From Clostridia bacterium (lineage in GTDB: Bacteria > Bacillota > Clostridia > Christensenellales > Pumilibacteraceae): a stretch of DNA of 25,864 nucleotides. Both the position numbers and the translations under genes were made by a program. Positions 7,682 to 16,599 of the stretch are shown in pieces (positions within the stretch are counted from its first letter, which is position 1; the number at the start of each line of letters is the position of its first letter). The stretch spans positions 1 to 25,864 of the forward strand of contig CAAFIN010000256.1 in assembly GCA_900762945.1 (NCBI GenBank), given 5' to 3'. Under the pieces are notes generated by a model. It was not told where the DNA came from. It ran no database searches and worked only from the letters and a program-made list of their open reading frames with translations.

Positions 7682-8050
7682 GTCGAAACGGTTATTTTAG
7701 GGTTATTTTAGCCATCACTAATAACCTTAAAAACAGTCTTTTCCGCGCTTTCGCACGTTGTGTTGCTAGGCGTACGCCCGGTACGCCGTCGCGCCACACC
7801 GCTCGAAATCATCGAAAAATCCAAGTTTTTAAGGCGCGGAGCGTTTTAAGGCGCGGAGCGTTTTTGCGGTCAAGATGACGAGATAATTAAAGGCAAACGA
7901 CCGAACGCGTACTAGAAGTACGCGGAGCGAAGTTTAACGCATAATTAGCCGTCATATTGTCCGCAAAAATTACTAGTGATGGCTAAACTAACCCTAAGTT
8001 CATTTTTGTCGAACGCACCGTTACTTTCGGTTCATTTTTGTCGAAACCGT
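7661..8050. repeat. 32-base imperfect direct repeats flanking the fold-back element
   Basis: The copies at 7661-7692 and 8019-8050 share 27 of 32 positions, including CGTTA-TTTCGG and TTTTTGTCGAAAC. A partial third copy, TTCATTTTTGTCGAACG, is at 7999-8014. They lie 4 and 21 bases outside the element ends. The left copy contains the 3' arm of the terminator at 7647-7681; the substitutions in the right copy remove that pairing. They are too long and too diverged for an ordinary target-site duplication. Confidence 0.6.
7697..7997. repeat. 301-base fold-back element with 24-base terminal inverted repeats
   Basis: The left end (7697-7720) starts TTAGGGTTATTTTAGCC. The right end (7974-7997), reversed, starts TTAGGGTTAGTTTAGCC; the arms match at 23 of 24 positions. 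Inside are two further closed domains. Domain I is shut by CCTTAAAAAC (7725-7734) and GTTTTTAAGG (7825-7834) and holds the hairpin GGCGTAC/GTACGCC (7769-7787). Domain II is shut by imperfect ~28-base arms (7861-7889 and 7942-7969) and holds the perfect hairpin CGCGTACT-AGA-AGTACGCG (7906-7924). A 17-base tandem repeat, TTTTAAGGCGCGGAGCG, occupies 7827-7843 and 7844-7860. It has no open frame. It could be a MITE or a structured RNA. Confidence 0.7.
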
Positions 8051-8054
8051 CGCG

Positions 8055-11000
8055 TCAGTCGGCGATATCCTGAAGCGCGACGGGAGTGAGTTCCGCGTCG
8101 GACTTGCCCACTTTCAGCGCTTCGACGAACGCGGCGACCGTGTCGAGCGAGGTAAATACGGTTACGCCGCTCTCGACGGCGAGTCTGCGGATGCGGAAAC
8201 CGTCGCGACGGGTGTTTCTGCCCTTGGTCGGCGTGTTGACTATCAGTTTCACGCTGCCCGACTTTATCATGCGTTCGATGTCGTCGCACTCGTGAAGCTT
8301 GCCGACTTCCTGCGCTTCAACTCCTCTCTCGCGGAGCGCGGCGGCGGTGCCGGAAGTCGCGTAGAGTTTGTACCCGAGGCGGTGCAAATCCTCGGCGAGC
8401 GGGATCATTTCCTGCTTGCTCTTGTTGGACACGGACACAAAAATGCCGCCCTTGCTCATATTGATTCCCGCGGAATACAAACCCTTCAACAGCGCTTCGC
8501 CGAACGACGGCGCGATACCGAGGACTTCGCCCGTCGATTTCATTTCGGGGCTGAGCGAGATTTCGAGTTCGGGGAGTTTGTCGTTGGAGAACACCGGTAC
8601 TTTGACGGCGTGGAACTTCGATTTTTTGTATAGTCCGGTGCCGTAACCCATATCCGCGAGCCGCTCGCCCATACAGCAGCGGGTGGCGAGCGCGACCATA
8701 GGTACGCCCGTAACCTTGCTGATGAACGGCACGGTACGGCTACTGCGCGGGTTGACCTCGATAATGTAGATTTCGTCACCCTTTAATATCAGTTGGATAT
8801 TGATAAGTCCGACGGTGCGCGTGCCGAGCGCGAGTTTCTCGGCTACGTCAACGATGTTTTCCACGGTGTCGCCGAGGAAGGAGGACGGATAGCGCGAAAT
8901 GCTGTCGCCGCTGTGTACGCCCGTACGCTCGATATGTTCCATTATGCCGGGGATAAGCACGCTTTCGCCGTCGCAGATCGCGTCGACCTCGAGTTCCTTA
9001 CCCGAAACGTACTGATCGACGAGGATCGGGTGTTCTTGCTTGGCGGCGTTGATTATCTCCATATAGTCGCGGATTTCGCCGTCGGTGTAGGCGATCTCCA
9101 TACCCTGCCCGCCGAGAACGTAGGACGGGCGGACGAGTACCGGGTAGCCGATCTCGTGCGCCGCCGCGAGCGCTTCTTCAGCGGTAAAAACCGTCTTGCC
9201 CTTGGGCCGCTTTATATTCAGTCTTTCCAGAAGTTCGTCGAACTTTTCTCTGTCTTCGGCGTCGTTTATCGCGTCTACGGTCGTACCTAAAATCCTGTAG
9301 CCCGCCTTATTCACCGCCGCCGCGAGTTTGATGGCGGTCTGTCCGCCGAACTGCACGACCACTCCGTCGGGTTTTTCGAGGTCGAGAACGTTCACGACTT
9401 CCTCGGGCGTGAGCGGCTCGAAGTACAGTCTGTCGCTGACGTCGAAGTCGGTGGACACGGTTTCGGGGTTGTTGTTGATAATGATCGCCTCGTACCCCGC
9501 CGCGCGCACCGCTTTTATGCACTGCACGGAGCAGTAATCGAACTCCACGCCCTGACCTATACGGATAGGTCCGCTGCCGAGTACGACGATCTTCTTGTTT
9601 GCGGTAGGCACGGACTCGTTCTCTTCCTCGTAGGTCGAGTAATAGTACGGACTGACGGCTTCGAACTCCGCGCCGCAAGTGTCGACCATTTTATAAACGG
9701 GCAGAACGCCGCTGTCTATCCTCAGTTTCCTTATTTCGTCCTCGCTCGCGCCGCACCAGCCCGCGATCGCACGGTCGGAAAATCCGTGCCGCTTGATAGT
9801 TTTGATGAACGGTTTACTTAGACACGCGAGTTTTTCGCGCTTTATCTTCTCTTCGGTTTCCACTATGCCCTTGAGCTTGATAAGGAACCACTTGTCGATC
9901 GCGGTTATCTCGTGAATAAGCTCGACCGAAACGCCCTTCCGGAGCGCGGCGCACACGCAGAACAAGCGTTCGTCGTTCTTTTGCGGAAGCGCGGCGTACA
10001 GTTGATCCTTGGTCATCTTGCCGTACTTGGGGTTGTCGAGCGAATAGTAACCGAGTTCAAGCGAGCGCACGGCTTTAAGGAGCGCGGCTTCGAAGTTCGC
10101 GCCGATGCTCATGACCTCGCCCGTCGCTTTCATACGCGTGCCGAGCGTCTTGTTGGCTTCGGTGAACTTATCGAACGGCCAGCGCGGGAACTTGCACACG
10201 ACGTAATCGAGCGTGGGTTCAAAGCACGCGTAGGTCTTGCCGGTCACGCCGTTTATTATCTCGTCGAGGTTGTAGCCGAGCGCGACGAGCGCCGCGACCT
10301 TGGCGATCGGATAGCCCGTAGCCTTGCTCGCGAGCGCGGACGAACGCGACACGCGGGGGTTGACCTCGATTACGGCGTAGCGCATAGAGCCGGGGTCGAG
10401 CGCGTACTGCACGTTGCAGCCGCCCGAAATGCCCAGCGCGGAAATTATGTTAAGCGAAGCCGACCTGAGCATCTGGTACTCTTCCTCGCGTAGGGTCTGC
10501 GAGGGAGCGAGCACTATGCTGTCGCCGGTGTGTATGCCCACGGGGTCCAGGTTTTCCATATTGCACACGGTGATTACGTTGCCCGCGCCGTCGCGCATGA
10601 CTTCGTACTCGATCTCTTTCCACCCCGAAACGCACTTTTCGATAAGGCACTGGTGGACTCGGCTCGCGGCAAGCCCTCGGGTGCAGATCCCGACGAGCTC
10701 GTTCTCGTCCTCGGCGATGCCGCCGCCCGTGCCGCCCAGAGTGTACGCGGGGCGCACGATTACCGGATAGCCGTTTTCCGCGGCGAATTTAACCGCTTCG
10801 TCGACCTTGGTGGCAATAACCGAATCGATACACGGCTCGCCGATCTTTTCCATCGTTTCCTTGAACAGTTCGCGGTCCTCGGACTTCTTTATCGACTCGA
10901 CGGGAGTGCCTAAAAGCCTTACGCCGTGCTCGTCCAAAAAGCCGCTTTCGGCAAGTTCGCACGCGAGGTTCAGCCCCGTCTGTCCGCCCAGCGTGGGAAG

Positions 11001-11258
11001 TATGCTGTCGGGCTTTTCCTTTATGATTATGTTTTTGAGTACCGCGGGAGTGAGCGGCTCGAGGTAAACTCTCGACGCCATTTCGCGGTCGGTCATTATC
11101 GTTGCGGGGTTGGAGTTGACGAGGATAGTGTATATCCCCTCTTCCTTGAGCGCGCGGCAAGCCTGCGTGCCGGCGTAGTCGAATTCCGCCGCCTGACCTA
11201 TCGCGATAGGTCCGCTCCCGATTATCAGTACGCGTTTTATGCTTTTATCTCTCGGCAT
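8055..11258 (-). CDS. carB: Carbamoyl-phosphate synthase large subunit
   Basis: The 1067-residue cytosolic subunit makes carbamoyl phosphate from ammonia supplied by CarA, bicarbonate and two ATP. This is the first step of UMP synthesis and also serves arginine synthesis. The two homologous synthetase halves are visible: the first opens with VLIIGSGPIAIGQAAEFDYAG, and the second, near residue 550, with VVLGSGPIRIGQGVEFDY. Each carries an ATP-grasp fold and EVNPRxSRSSAL/EVNPRSSRTVPF signatures. The C-terminal ~130 residues form the MGS-like allosteric domain (GIFVSVSNKSK, LYATSGTAAALRERGV), where UMP or ornithine effects act in relatives. Length is normal. The start follows AAGGAG; the carA stop TAA overlaps that ribosome site, implying coupling. 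It is the last gene of the pyr operon. Confidence 0.98.
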   Translation of the reverse strand: MPRDKSIKRVLIIGSGPIAIGQAAEFDYAGTQACRALKEEGIYTILVNSNPATIMTDREMASRVYLEPLTPAVLKNIIIKEKPDSILPTLGGQTGLNLACELAESGFLDEHGVRLLGTPVESIKKSEDRELFKETMEKIGEPCIDSVIATKVDEAVKFAAENGYPVIVRPAYTLGGTGGGIAEDENELVGICTRGLAASRVHQCLIEKCVSGWKEIEYEVMRDGAGNVITVCNMENLDPVGIHTGDSIVLAPSQTLREEEYQMLRSASLNIISALGISGGCNVQYALDPGSMRYAVIEVNPRVSRSSALASKATGYPIAKVAALVALGYNLDEIINGVTGKTYACFEPTLDYVVCKFPRWPFDKFTEANKTLGTRMKATGEVMSIGANFEAALLKAVRSLELGYYSLDNPKYGKMTKDQLYAALPQKNDERLFCVCAALRKGVSVELIHEITAIDKWFLIKLKGIVETEEKIKREKLACLSKPFIKTIKRHGFSDRAIAGWCGASEDEIRKLRIDSGVLPVYKMVDTCGAEFEAVSPYYYSTYEEENESVPTANKKIVVLGSGPIRIGQGVEFDYCSVQCIKAVRAAGYEAIIINNNPETVSTDFDVSDRLYFEPLTPEEVVNVLDLEKPDGVVVQFGGQTAIKLAAAVNKAGYRILGTTVDAINDAEDREKFDELLERLNIKRPKGKTVFTAEEALAAAHEIGYPVLVRPSYVLGGQGMEIAYTDGEIRDYMEIINAAKQEHPILVDQYVSGKELEVDAICDGESVLIPGIMEHIERTGVHSGDSISRYPSSFLGDTVENIVDVAEKLALGTRTVGLINIQLILKGDEIYIIEVNPRSSRTVPFISKVTGVPMVALATRCCMGERLADMGYGTGLYKKSKFHAVKVPVFSNDKLPELEISLSPEMKSTGEVLGIAPSFGEALLKGLYSAGINMSKGGIFVSVSNKSKQEMIPLAEDLHRLGYKLYATSGTAAALRERGVEAQEVGKLHECDDIERMIKSGSVKLIVNTPTKGRNTRRDGFRIRRLAVESGVTVFTSLDTVAAFVEALKVGKSDAELTPVALQDIAD

Positions 11259-11268
11259 GATTATCTCC

Positions 11269-12318
11269 TTATTTCAGTAGGTCGGCAAACTTCTCGAACA
11301 AGTACCCGGTATCCTTAGGACCGGGGCTGGCTTCGGGGTGAAACTGCACCGAAAACGTCTTGCCGTCGCCATACTCTATGCCCTCGCAAGTGCGGTCGTT
11401 GAGGTTGACGTGACTCGTTATCCCCACTCCCTTCAGCGAGTCCGCGTCCACGCAGTAGCCGTGGTTCTGGCTCGTGATAAAGATCTTGCCCGTGCTTAAA
11501 TCCTTGACCGGGTGGTTCGAGCCGCGATGCCCGTACTTCATTTTCACGGTGTCGCCGCCCTTGGCCAGCGCGATCAATTGGTGACCGAGGCAAATGCCGA
11601 AAATCGGCTTTACGCCCAGCAATTTTTTAACCTGCTCTATCTCGAACGCGTTGTCTTTCGGGTCGCCGGGACCGTTGGTGAGCATTATGCCGGCGGGGTC
11701 GAAATCGAGAATTTTTTCGGCGGGAGTGCCGGCGGGGAACACGCGCAAATCGAAGTCATAGCGGCGAAGCGAGTTTAATATATTGCGCTTAAGCCCGTAG
11801 TCGACTACCGCCACGCGCTTGCCGCCCCCGCGAATATCGTAGATTTTGCGGGTAGTGACTTCCGCGACGGGGTTCACGATTTTGTACCTCGCGACGGCGC
11901 GTTTCTGCGCGTCGGTGGGGTACTCTTGCGATATTATGCCGTTCATCGTGCCGGCGTCGCGCAGTTTCCGCGTGAGCGCGCGGGTGTCCACGCCCGAAAT
12001 CGCCACGATAAGGTTCTTTTTAAGATACCCCGCAAGCGTGGTTTCGGCTTTCCAGTTGGACGGAAAATCCGAGTAGTCGCGCACGATAAAGCCCTTGACC
12101 TTGGGCTTGTCGGACTCGGTGTCGAAGCGGTTCACGCCGTAGTTGCCGATAAGCGGGTAAGTCATATTGACTATCTGCCCGCAGTAACTGGGGTCGGTCA
12201 ATAGTTCCTGATAACCGGTCATGCCGGTGTTAAAGACGACTTCGCCGATACTGTCGCCGTCGTAGCCGAAACTCTCGCCCTCGAACACCGTGCCGTCGGA
12301 TAAGTAAAGATACGCCAT
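11269..12318 (-). CDS. carA: Carbamoyl-phosphate synthase small (glutaminase) subunit
   Basis: The 349-residue subunit hydrolyses glutamine and channels ammonia to CarB. The N-terminal small-subunit domain (LYLSDGTVFEGESFG, VVFNTGMTGYQE) is followed by a class I glutamine amidotransferase domain. Its nucleophile is Cys243 in GICLGHQ, with His327 and Glu329 in VQFHPEA. NGPGDP (215-220) is the usual oxyanion-region motif. The start codon follows AAGGAGG by four bases, and the pyrE stop TAA is the first part of that site (TAAGGAGG), so the genes are coupled. Only ten bases separate it from carB. Confidence 0.98.
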   Translation of the reverse strand: MAYLYLSDGTVFEGESFGYDGDSIGEVVFNTGMTGYQELLTDPSYCGQIVNMTYPLIGNYGVNRFDTESDKPKVKGFIVRDYSDFPSNWKAETTLAGYLKKNLIVAISGVDTRALTRKLRDAGTMNGIISQEYPTDAQKRAVARYKIVNPVAEVTTRKIYDIRGGGKRVAVVDYGLKRNILNSLRRYDFDLRVFPAGTPAEKILDFDPAGIMLTNGPGDPKDNAFEIEQVKKLLGVKPIFGICLGHQLIALAKGGDTVKMKYGHRGSNHPVKDLSTGKIFITSQNHGYCVDADSLKGVGITSHVNLNDRTCEGIEYGDGKTFSVQFHPEASPGPKDTGYLFEKFADLLK

Positions 12319-12327
12319 GACTCCTCC

Positions 12328-12936
12328 TTACAGCGCGTCGCGGAACGCAAGCACTTCCGCCTTTTGCTCCGCCGCGATATACCCCGTTTTTACCGCTTCA
12401 TCCAGCAGTCTTTCGAGGCCGCAAAGCGCCGCGTAGCGCGTACCCGCCGCCGCAAAATTGTCCTTTCCTCTCTTGATATTGTAGGTGAAAATGCACGCCA
12501 CGCCCATGACTTCCACGCCCGCTTCGCGGAGCGCCGCCACAGCCTCGAGGCAACTGCCGCCGGTGGAAATAAGGTCCTCTATAAGCACCGCTTTCTGTCC
12601 CTTTACGGGTTTGCCCTCTATGCGATTGTTTCTGCCGTGGCTCTTGTTCTCGCCGCGGACGTAGCCCGTCGGAAGCCCCATTCTGTCCGCAACCAGCGCC
12701 GCGTGAGCGATGCCCGCGGTCGCCGTGCCGTAGATCGCTTCCGCTCCGGGGTATTCGCGCTCGATAAGTTCTTTCAGCCCGTCCTCGACGGCGTTCCTTT
12801 CCTCGGGATACGCTAGAAGTACGCGGTTGTCGCAATAGATGGGCGATTTGATTCCGCTCGCCCAGGTGAACGGTTCGTCAGGGCGCAGAAATACCGCCTT
12901 GGTTTCGAGCAGACACGTTTCGGGTTTCTTGATCAT
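12328..12936 (-). CDS. pyrE: Orotate phosphoribosyltransferase
   Basis: The 202-residue enzyme joins orotate and PRPP to give orotidine 5'-phosphate. The type I phosphoribosyltransferase PRPP-binding loop is AVLIEDLISTGGS (116-128). The mobile catalytic loop region is YVRGENKSHGRNNRIEG (92-108). The N-terminal FTWASGIKSPIYCDNR is typical of the Bacillus/Clostridium type. The frame is open well upstream, but the ATG at 12936 has AAAGGAG at good spacing and begins at the conserved N-terminus. The 44-base gap after pyrF is the largest in the operon and has no obvious terminator. Confidence 0.97.
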   Translation of the reverse strand: MIKKPETCLLETKAVFLRPDEPFTWASGIKSPIYCDNRVLLAYPEERNAVEDGLKELIEREYPGAEAIYGTATAGIAHAALVADRMGLPTGYVRGENKSHGRNNRIEGKPVKGQKAVLIEDLISTGGSCLEAVAALREAGVEVMGVACIFTYNIKRGKDNFAAAGTRYAALCGLERLLDEAVKTGYIAAEQKAEVLAFRDAL

Positions 12937-12980
12937 ATTTATATCTCCTTTCGATTGTTTTTCCGTGTTTTCCGTTTTTC

Positions 12981-13667
12981 TTAAATGCCTTTGAATTCTC
13001 TTACCGCGCGCAAGTACGCCTCCCGCGGGTCGGGAGCGGCGGTTATCGCTCTTCCTACCACGATATAGTCCGAGCCGAGCCGAGCCGCTTTTTCGGGCGT
13101 AACCACGCGCTTTTGGTCGTCCGCCGAGCCGCCGGCGAACCTTATGCCGGGCGTAACCGACAACAGCCCCAGTTCCTTGATAATCGGCGCTTCGAGCGCG
13201 GAACAAACCACGCCGTCAAGCCCCGCCGCCTTCGTGTTCTCGGCGTAGCGGCGCACCGTTTCGTCCATGGGCGTATCGATCAGCAATTCGCCTTTCAGCA
13301 TTTCGGGCGAAGTGGACGTCAGTTGCGTGACCGCGATGACTTTCGTGTCGGGCGAAACCGCCTTTACCGCTTCTTTCGCCCTCCGCATCATCTCTCTGCC
13401 GCCCGCCGCGTGTACGTTTATTATATCGGTTTTAAGCTGAGCCAGCACTCTCGCCGCCGCTTCCACTGTGTTGGGAATATCGTGCAGTTTGAGATCCAAA
13501 AACACCTTGAAACCGCGCTCTTTCAGTTCTTTCACGAGTTCGTAGCCGTAGCGGTAGTACATTTCCATACCGATTTTAAGATACGGCTTTTCGGCTTCGA
13601 GCGCCGTAAGCAAGCGGTCAAGCCCCTCCCTGTCCTTAAAGTCGCAAGCGATAATAACGTCTTTCAT
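12981..13667 (-). CDS. pyrF: Orotidine 5'-phosphate decarboxylase
   Basis: The 228-residue TIM-barrel enzyme converts OMP to UMP, the last step of the pathway. The catalytic Lys-Asp-Lys-Asp set is visible as Lys31 (KIG) and Asp58, Lys60 and Asp63 in LDLKLHDIP. VTPGIRF (171-177) and VVGRAITAAPDP (203-214) are the phosphate-binding loops. The ATG at 13667 overlaps the pyrD stop as ATGA, and MKDVIIACDF matches family starts; the longer upstream frame is spurious. The length is normal for the short bacterial class. Confidence 0.97.
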   Translation of the reverse strand: MKDVIIACDFKDREGLDRLLTALEAEKPYLKIGMEMYYRYGYELVKELKERGFKVFLDLKLHDIPNTVEAAARVLAQLKTDIINVHAAGGREMMRRAKEAVKAVSPDTKVIAVTQLTSTSPEMLKGELLIDTPMDETVRRYAENTKAAGLDGVVCSALEAPIIKELGLLSVTPGIRFAGGSADDQKRVVTPEKAARLGSDYIVVGRAITAAPDPREAYLRAVREFKGI

Positions 13668-14578
13668 CTGTCCGTCCTCCCGATAATTTCTTTTACGCTC
13701 TTCGCTCCGATCGCCTCGAGCGCCGCGGGCAAGCGTTCTATTATATTTTTGCACGCGAACGGCTCGACGAGGTTAATCGACCCCACCATCACCGCGCTCG
13801 CGCCCACCGACAAAAAGTCGATTACGTCGTACTCGTTCTCTATGCCGCCCATGCCGATAACCGGCACTTTCACGGCGTTTGCCGCCTCGTGCACCATGCG
13901 GAGCGCGACCGGCTTTATCGCCGCGCCCGAAAAGCCCGCGTGCGGCACGCGCGTTATCGGTTTGCCCGTCCTTCGGTCGACCGCCATGCCGAGCAAAGTA
14001 TTGATAAGCGTGATTCCGTCCGCTCCCGCGCCCTCGACCGCTTTCGCGATCTCCGTTATGCTCGTGACGTTGGGCGAAAGTTTCACGAAAACGGGCTTGT
14101 GCGAAACCGCCTTGACCGCCCGCGTGATACGCGCCGCTACCTCGGGGTCGGTGCCGAACGCCATGCCGCCCGTCGCGACGTTGGGACAGCTGATATTCAG
14201 TTCCACCGCGCACACGATATCGTCGCGGGAAAGAAGTTCCGCGGCGTAAACGTAACTTTCTTCGTCGTGACCGCCAACGTTCGCGAACACTTTCTTGCGA
14301 TAAATCTTTTTTAGCCGCGGGAAAATCTCGTTGTACACCTTGTCCGCGCCGGGGTTCTGAAGCCCGACGGAGTTCAGCATACCCGCCGTCGTTTCCGCAA
14401 TGCGCGGCAGAGGGTTGCCGAAGCGCTCTTCTTTGGTCGTGCCTTTTATCGAGAACGCGCCGAGGATATTTATATCGTACAGTTCGTCGAACTCGAAGCC
14501 GTATCCGAACGTGCCGGAAGCGGGTATTATAGGGTTGTCGAGCGTTATCCCGCCCAAATTTACCGATAAATCCGTCAT
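13664..14578 (-). CDS. pyrD: Dihydroorotate dehydrogenase, class 1B catalytic subunit
   Basis: The 304-residue cytosolic FMN enzyme oxidises dihydroorotate to orotate. Class 1B is supported by catalytic Cys131 in NISCPN (128-133) and by the adjacent pyrK. Other signatures are SIKGTT (43-48), GLQNPG (72-77), NTLLGMAVD (193-201) and GMGGIENEYD (242-251). Electrons pass through PyrK to NAD, not to membrane quinone. The start ATG overlaps the pyrK stop in ATGA, and the stop overlaps the pyrF start the same way, so all three are probably translationally coupled. An in-frame extension upstream lies inside pyrK and was not used. Confidence 0.97.
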   Translation of the reverse strand: MTDLSVNLGGITLDNPIIPASGTFGYGFEFDELYDINILGAFSIKGTTKEERFGNPLPRIAETTAGMLNSVGLQNPGADKVYNEIFPRLKKIYRKKVFANVGGHDEESYVYAAELLSRDDIVCAVELNISCPNVATGGMAFGTDPEVAARITRAVKAVSHKPVFVKLSPNVTSITEIAKAVEGAGADGITLINTLLGMAVDRRTGKPITRVPHAGFSGAAIKPVALRMVHEAANAVKVPVIGMGGIENEYDVIDFLSVGASAVMVGSINLVEPFACKNIIERLPAALEAIGAKSVKEIIGRTDR

Positions 14579-15297
14579 CGCATTTCCTCCGCGGTCATCA
14601 CCGGACCGTCCTTGCAGATTCGCTTTGCGCCGAGTCTGGTTTTGCAGCTGCACCCCATGCACGCGCCGAAGCCGCAACCCATGCGAGCTTCGTACGACAG
14701 TTGCCCGTCCGCGCCGGTGGCGACGAGCGCCGCGAGCATAGGCTCGGGTCCGCAAGCGTAGAAGTAGTCGTACTCGCGCCGGTCGAACACGGCGGTAACG
14801 AAGCCTTTCGTGCCGAGCGTGCCGTCGGCGGTGGCAACCTTAAGCCCCGCAATTGCCCCGAACTTATCGAGATAATACGCTTCCCGTGCGGTGTTAAAGC
14901 CCGCGATAACCGTCACGCGCTTGCCGTTCGCTTTCAGCCGCTTCGCGAGGTTGTATAGCGGCGGCAAGCCGATACCGCCGCCTATAAGCGCGATATTTTC
15001 CGCCGAAACGTTCTCGTCGAAGCCGTTCCCCAGTCCCGCGAGCGCGTTGATTTTTCCGCCCGCTTTCATTTCGGACAGCGCCCGCGTTCCCTCTCCTACG
15101 ACCTTGTAGACGATAGTCAAGCCGCCGTCGTCGTAATCGCACACGGAAATCGGGCGGCGCAGGTACTTGCCGGGGATTCTGATGTCGATGAACTGCCCGG
15201 CTTTAAAAAACGCGGAAACGTCGCCTCTTAGCCGCATTTCGAATACGGCGGGCGCAATTTCCGCGTTTTCTATAATCTCGTAGATTACTTCTTTCAT
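14575..15297 (-). CDS. pyrK: Dihydroorotate dehydrogenase electron transfer subunit
   Basis: The 240-residue ferredoxin-reductase-like subunit carries FAD and one [2Fe-2S] cluster and lets PyrD use NAD. The FAD-binding motif is RRPISV (47-52), the nucleotide-binding glycine loop is GGGIG (106-110), and CGPEPML lies at 182-188. The cluster ligands are Cys208, Cys213, Cys216 and Cys228 (spacing x4, x2, x11). Its start shares one base with the pyrC stop (TAATG). It is found with class 1B PyrD, as here. Confidence 0.96.
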   Translation of the reverse strand: MKEVIYEIIENAEIAPAVFEMRLRGDVSAFFKAGQFIDIRIPGKYLRRPISVCDYDDGGLTIVYKVVGEGTRALSEMKAGGKINALAGLGNGFDENVSAENIALIGGGIGLPPLYNLAKRLKANGKRVTVIAGFNTAREAYYLDKFGAIAGLKVATADGTLGTKGFVTAVFDRREYDYFYACGPEPMLAALVATGADGQLSYEARMGCGFGACMGCSCKTRLGAKRICKDGPVMTAEEMR

Positions 15298-16598
15298 TAT
15301 TCCTCTTCCGATTCCGTCGCCGCTTCGACCGGTCTGCCGTCGCGAAGTCTGACCGCGCCGTCCACGATGACGTCGGTCACTCTGCCGTAAACTCTCGATC
15401 CGTTGAACGGAGTGTTCTTGCCTTTAGACGCGAACTCGCGGCTGTCGACGACGTAACTTCTCTCCACGTCGACCAGCGTAAGATTCGCTCGCTCGTCCTC
15501 GCGCAGTCTGCCTCCTATGCCCGCGATCTCGCGCGGGCGCACGCTCATAAGCCGATTAAGCGCGACCATATCGATAACGCCCGAACGGACGAGCGTGGTA
15601 TAAGCCGCCGAGAACGCCGTTTCCAGTCCGCTTATGCCGAACGCCGCCGAAGCGTAGTCGGTATTCTTGTCCGCGGCGGAGTGCGGCGCGTGGTCGGTTG
15701 CGATAACGTCGATCGTTCCGTCCATAATGCCCTCGATGATCGCCGTGCGATCGTCCTCGTCGCGAAGCGGCGGGTTGACCTTGGTCATGGGGTCCAGACT
15801 CGTCACGCACTCGTCGCTGAGCGCGAAGTAGTGCGGGCAGGTTTCCGCGGTGACGGGCACGCCTTTTTTCTTATAGAACCGAATAAGTTCCACCGAGCCG
15901 CGGGTGCTGACGTGGCAGAGATGCACGGGAAGTTTAGTGGCGTCGCAGAGCGCAAGGTCGCGCGCGATCCCCGCTTCCTCGGCGGCGCGGGAAATGCCGC
16001 TAAGCCCCACGGATTCGGCGTTGAAACCCTCGTTGGCTACTCCGCCCGCGGAAATGGTCTTGTCCTCGCTGTGCGACAGTACCTTCAGCCCCACGCTCGC
16101 GGCGTACTCCATAGCCGACTTCATCAGTCTGCCGTCGGACACGGGGTTGCCGTCGTCGGAAATCGCGATTACGCCCGCTTTTTTCATGGGCAGCATATCG
16201 GCGAGTTCTTCTCCCTTAAGTCCTTTGGTTATCGCGCCCACGGGGTAAACGTGCGCGAATCCTTCGTCTTTCGCCGTACGCGAAATAAACTCCGCTACCA
16301 CGCGGTTGTCGCACACCGGGTCGGTATTCGGCATACAGAGAATATCGGTAAAGCCGCCGCGTACCGCGGCGCGCACTCCGGTAGCGATAGTTTCCTTGCC
16401 CTCGTAGCCGGGCTCACGGAGGTGCGTGTGAAGGTCGCAAAAGCCGTAAAACAGATATTTATCCGTGCCGTCGATGACGATATCGGCGTTTCTGTCCACT
16501 CTGCCGATCTTGGTTATCACGCCGTCGCGAACGAACACGTCGGCTTCCTTTACGTTGTCGCGAACGAGTTTCGCGTTCTTTATCAGTATCGTTGCCAT
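15297..16598 (-). CDS. pyrC: Dihydroorotase, class I
   Basis: The 433-residue zinc amidohydrolase cyclises carbamoyl aspartate to dihydroorotate. The metal ligands can all be placed: His57 and His59 in DLHTHLREPG, Asp149 in AISDDG, His176 in LSHSED, His229 in LCHVST and Asp302 in TDHAPH. These sit at the same spacing as in Bacillus-type class I enzymes. It starts one base after the pyrB stop; its GGAGAGGAG ribosome site lies in the last codons of pyrB. Confidence 0.97.
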   Translation of the reverse strand: MATILIKNAKLVRDNVKEADVFVRDGVITKIGRVDRNADIVIDGTDKYLFYGFCDLHTHLREPGYEGKETIATGVRAAVRGGFTDILCMPNTDPVCDNRVVAEFISRTAKDEGFAHVYPVGAITKGLKGEELADMLPMKKAGVIAISDDGNPVSDGRLMKSAMEYAASVGLKVLSHSEDKTISAGGVANEGFNAESVGLSGISRAAEEAGIARDLALCDATKLPVHLCHVSTRGSVELIRFYKKKGVPVTAETCPHYFALSDECVTSLDPMTKVNPPLRDEDDRTAIIEGIMDGTIDVIATDHAPHSAADKNTDYASAAFGISGLETAFSAAYTTLVRSGVIDMVALNRLMSVRPREIAGIGGRLREDERANLTLVDVERSYVVDSREFASKGKNTPFNGSRVYGRVTDVIVDGAVRLRDGRPVEAATESEEE

Positions 16599-16599
16599 A

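Noticed and set aside
7697..7997. Insertion sequence with transposase
   Set aside because: The 301 bases hold no transposase-like open frame. Only a non-autonomous element or structured RNA is supportable.
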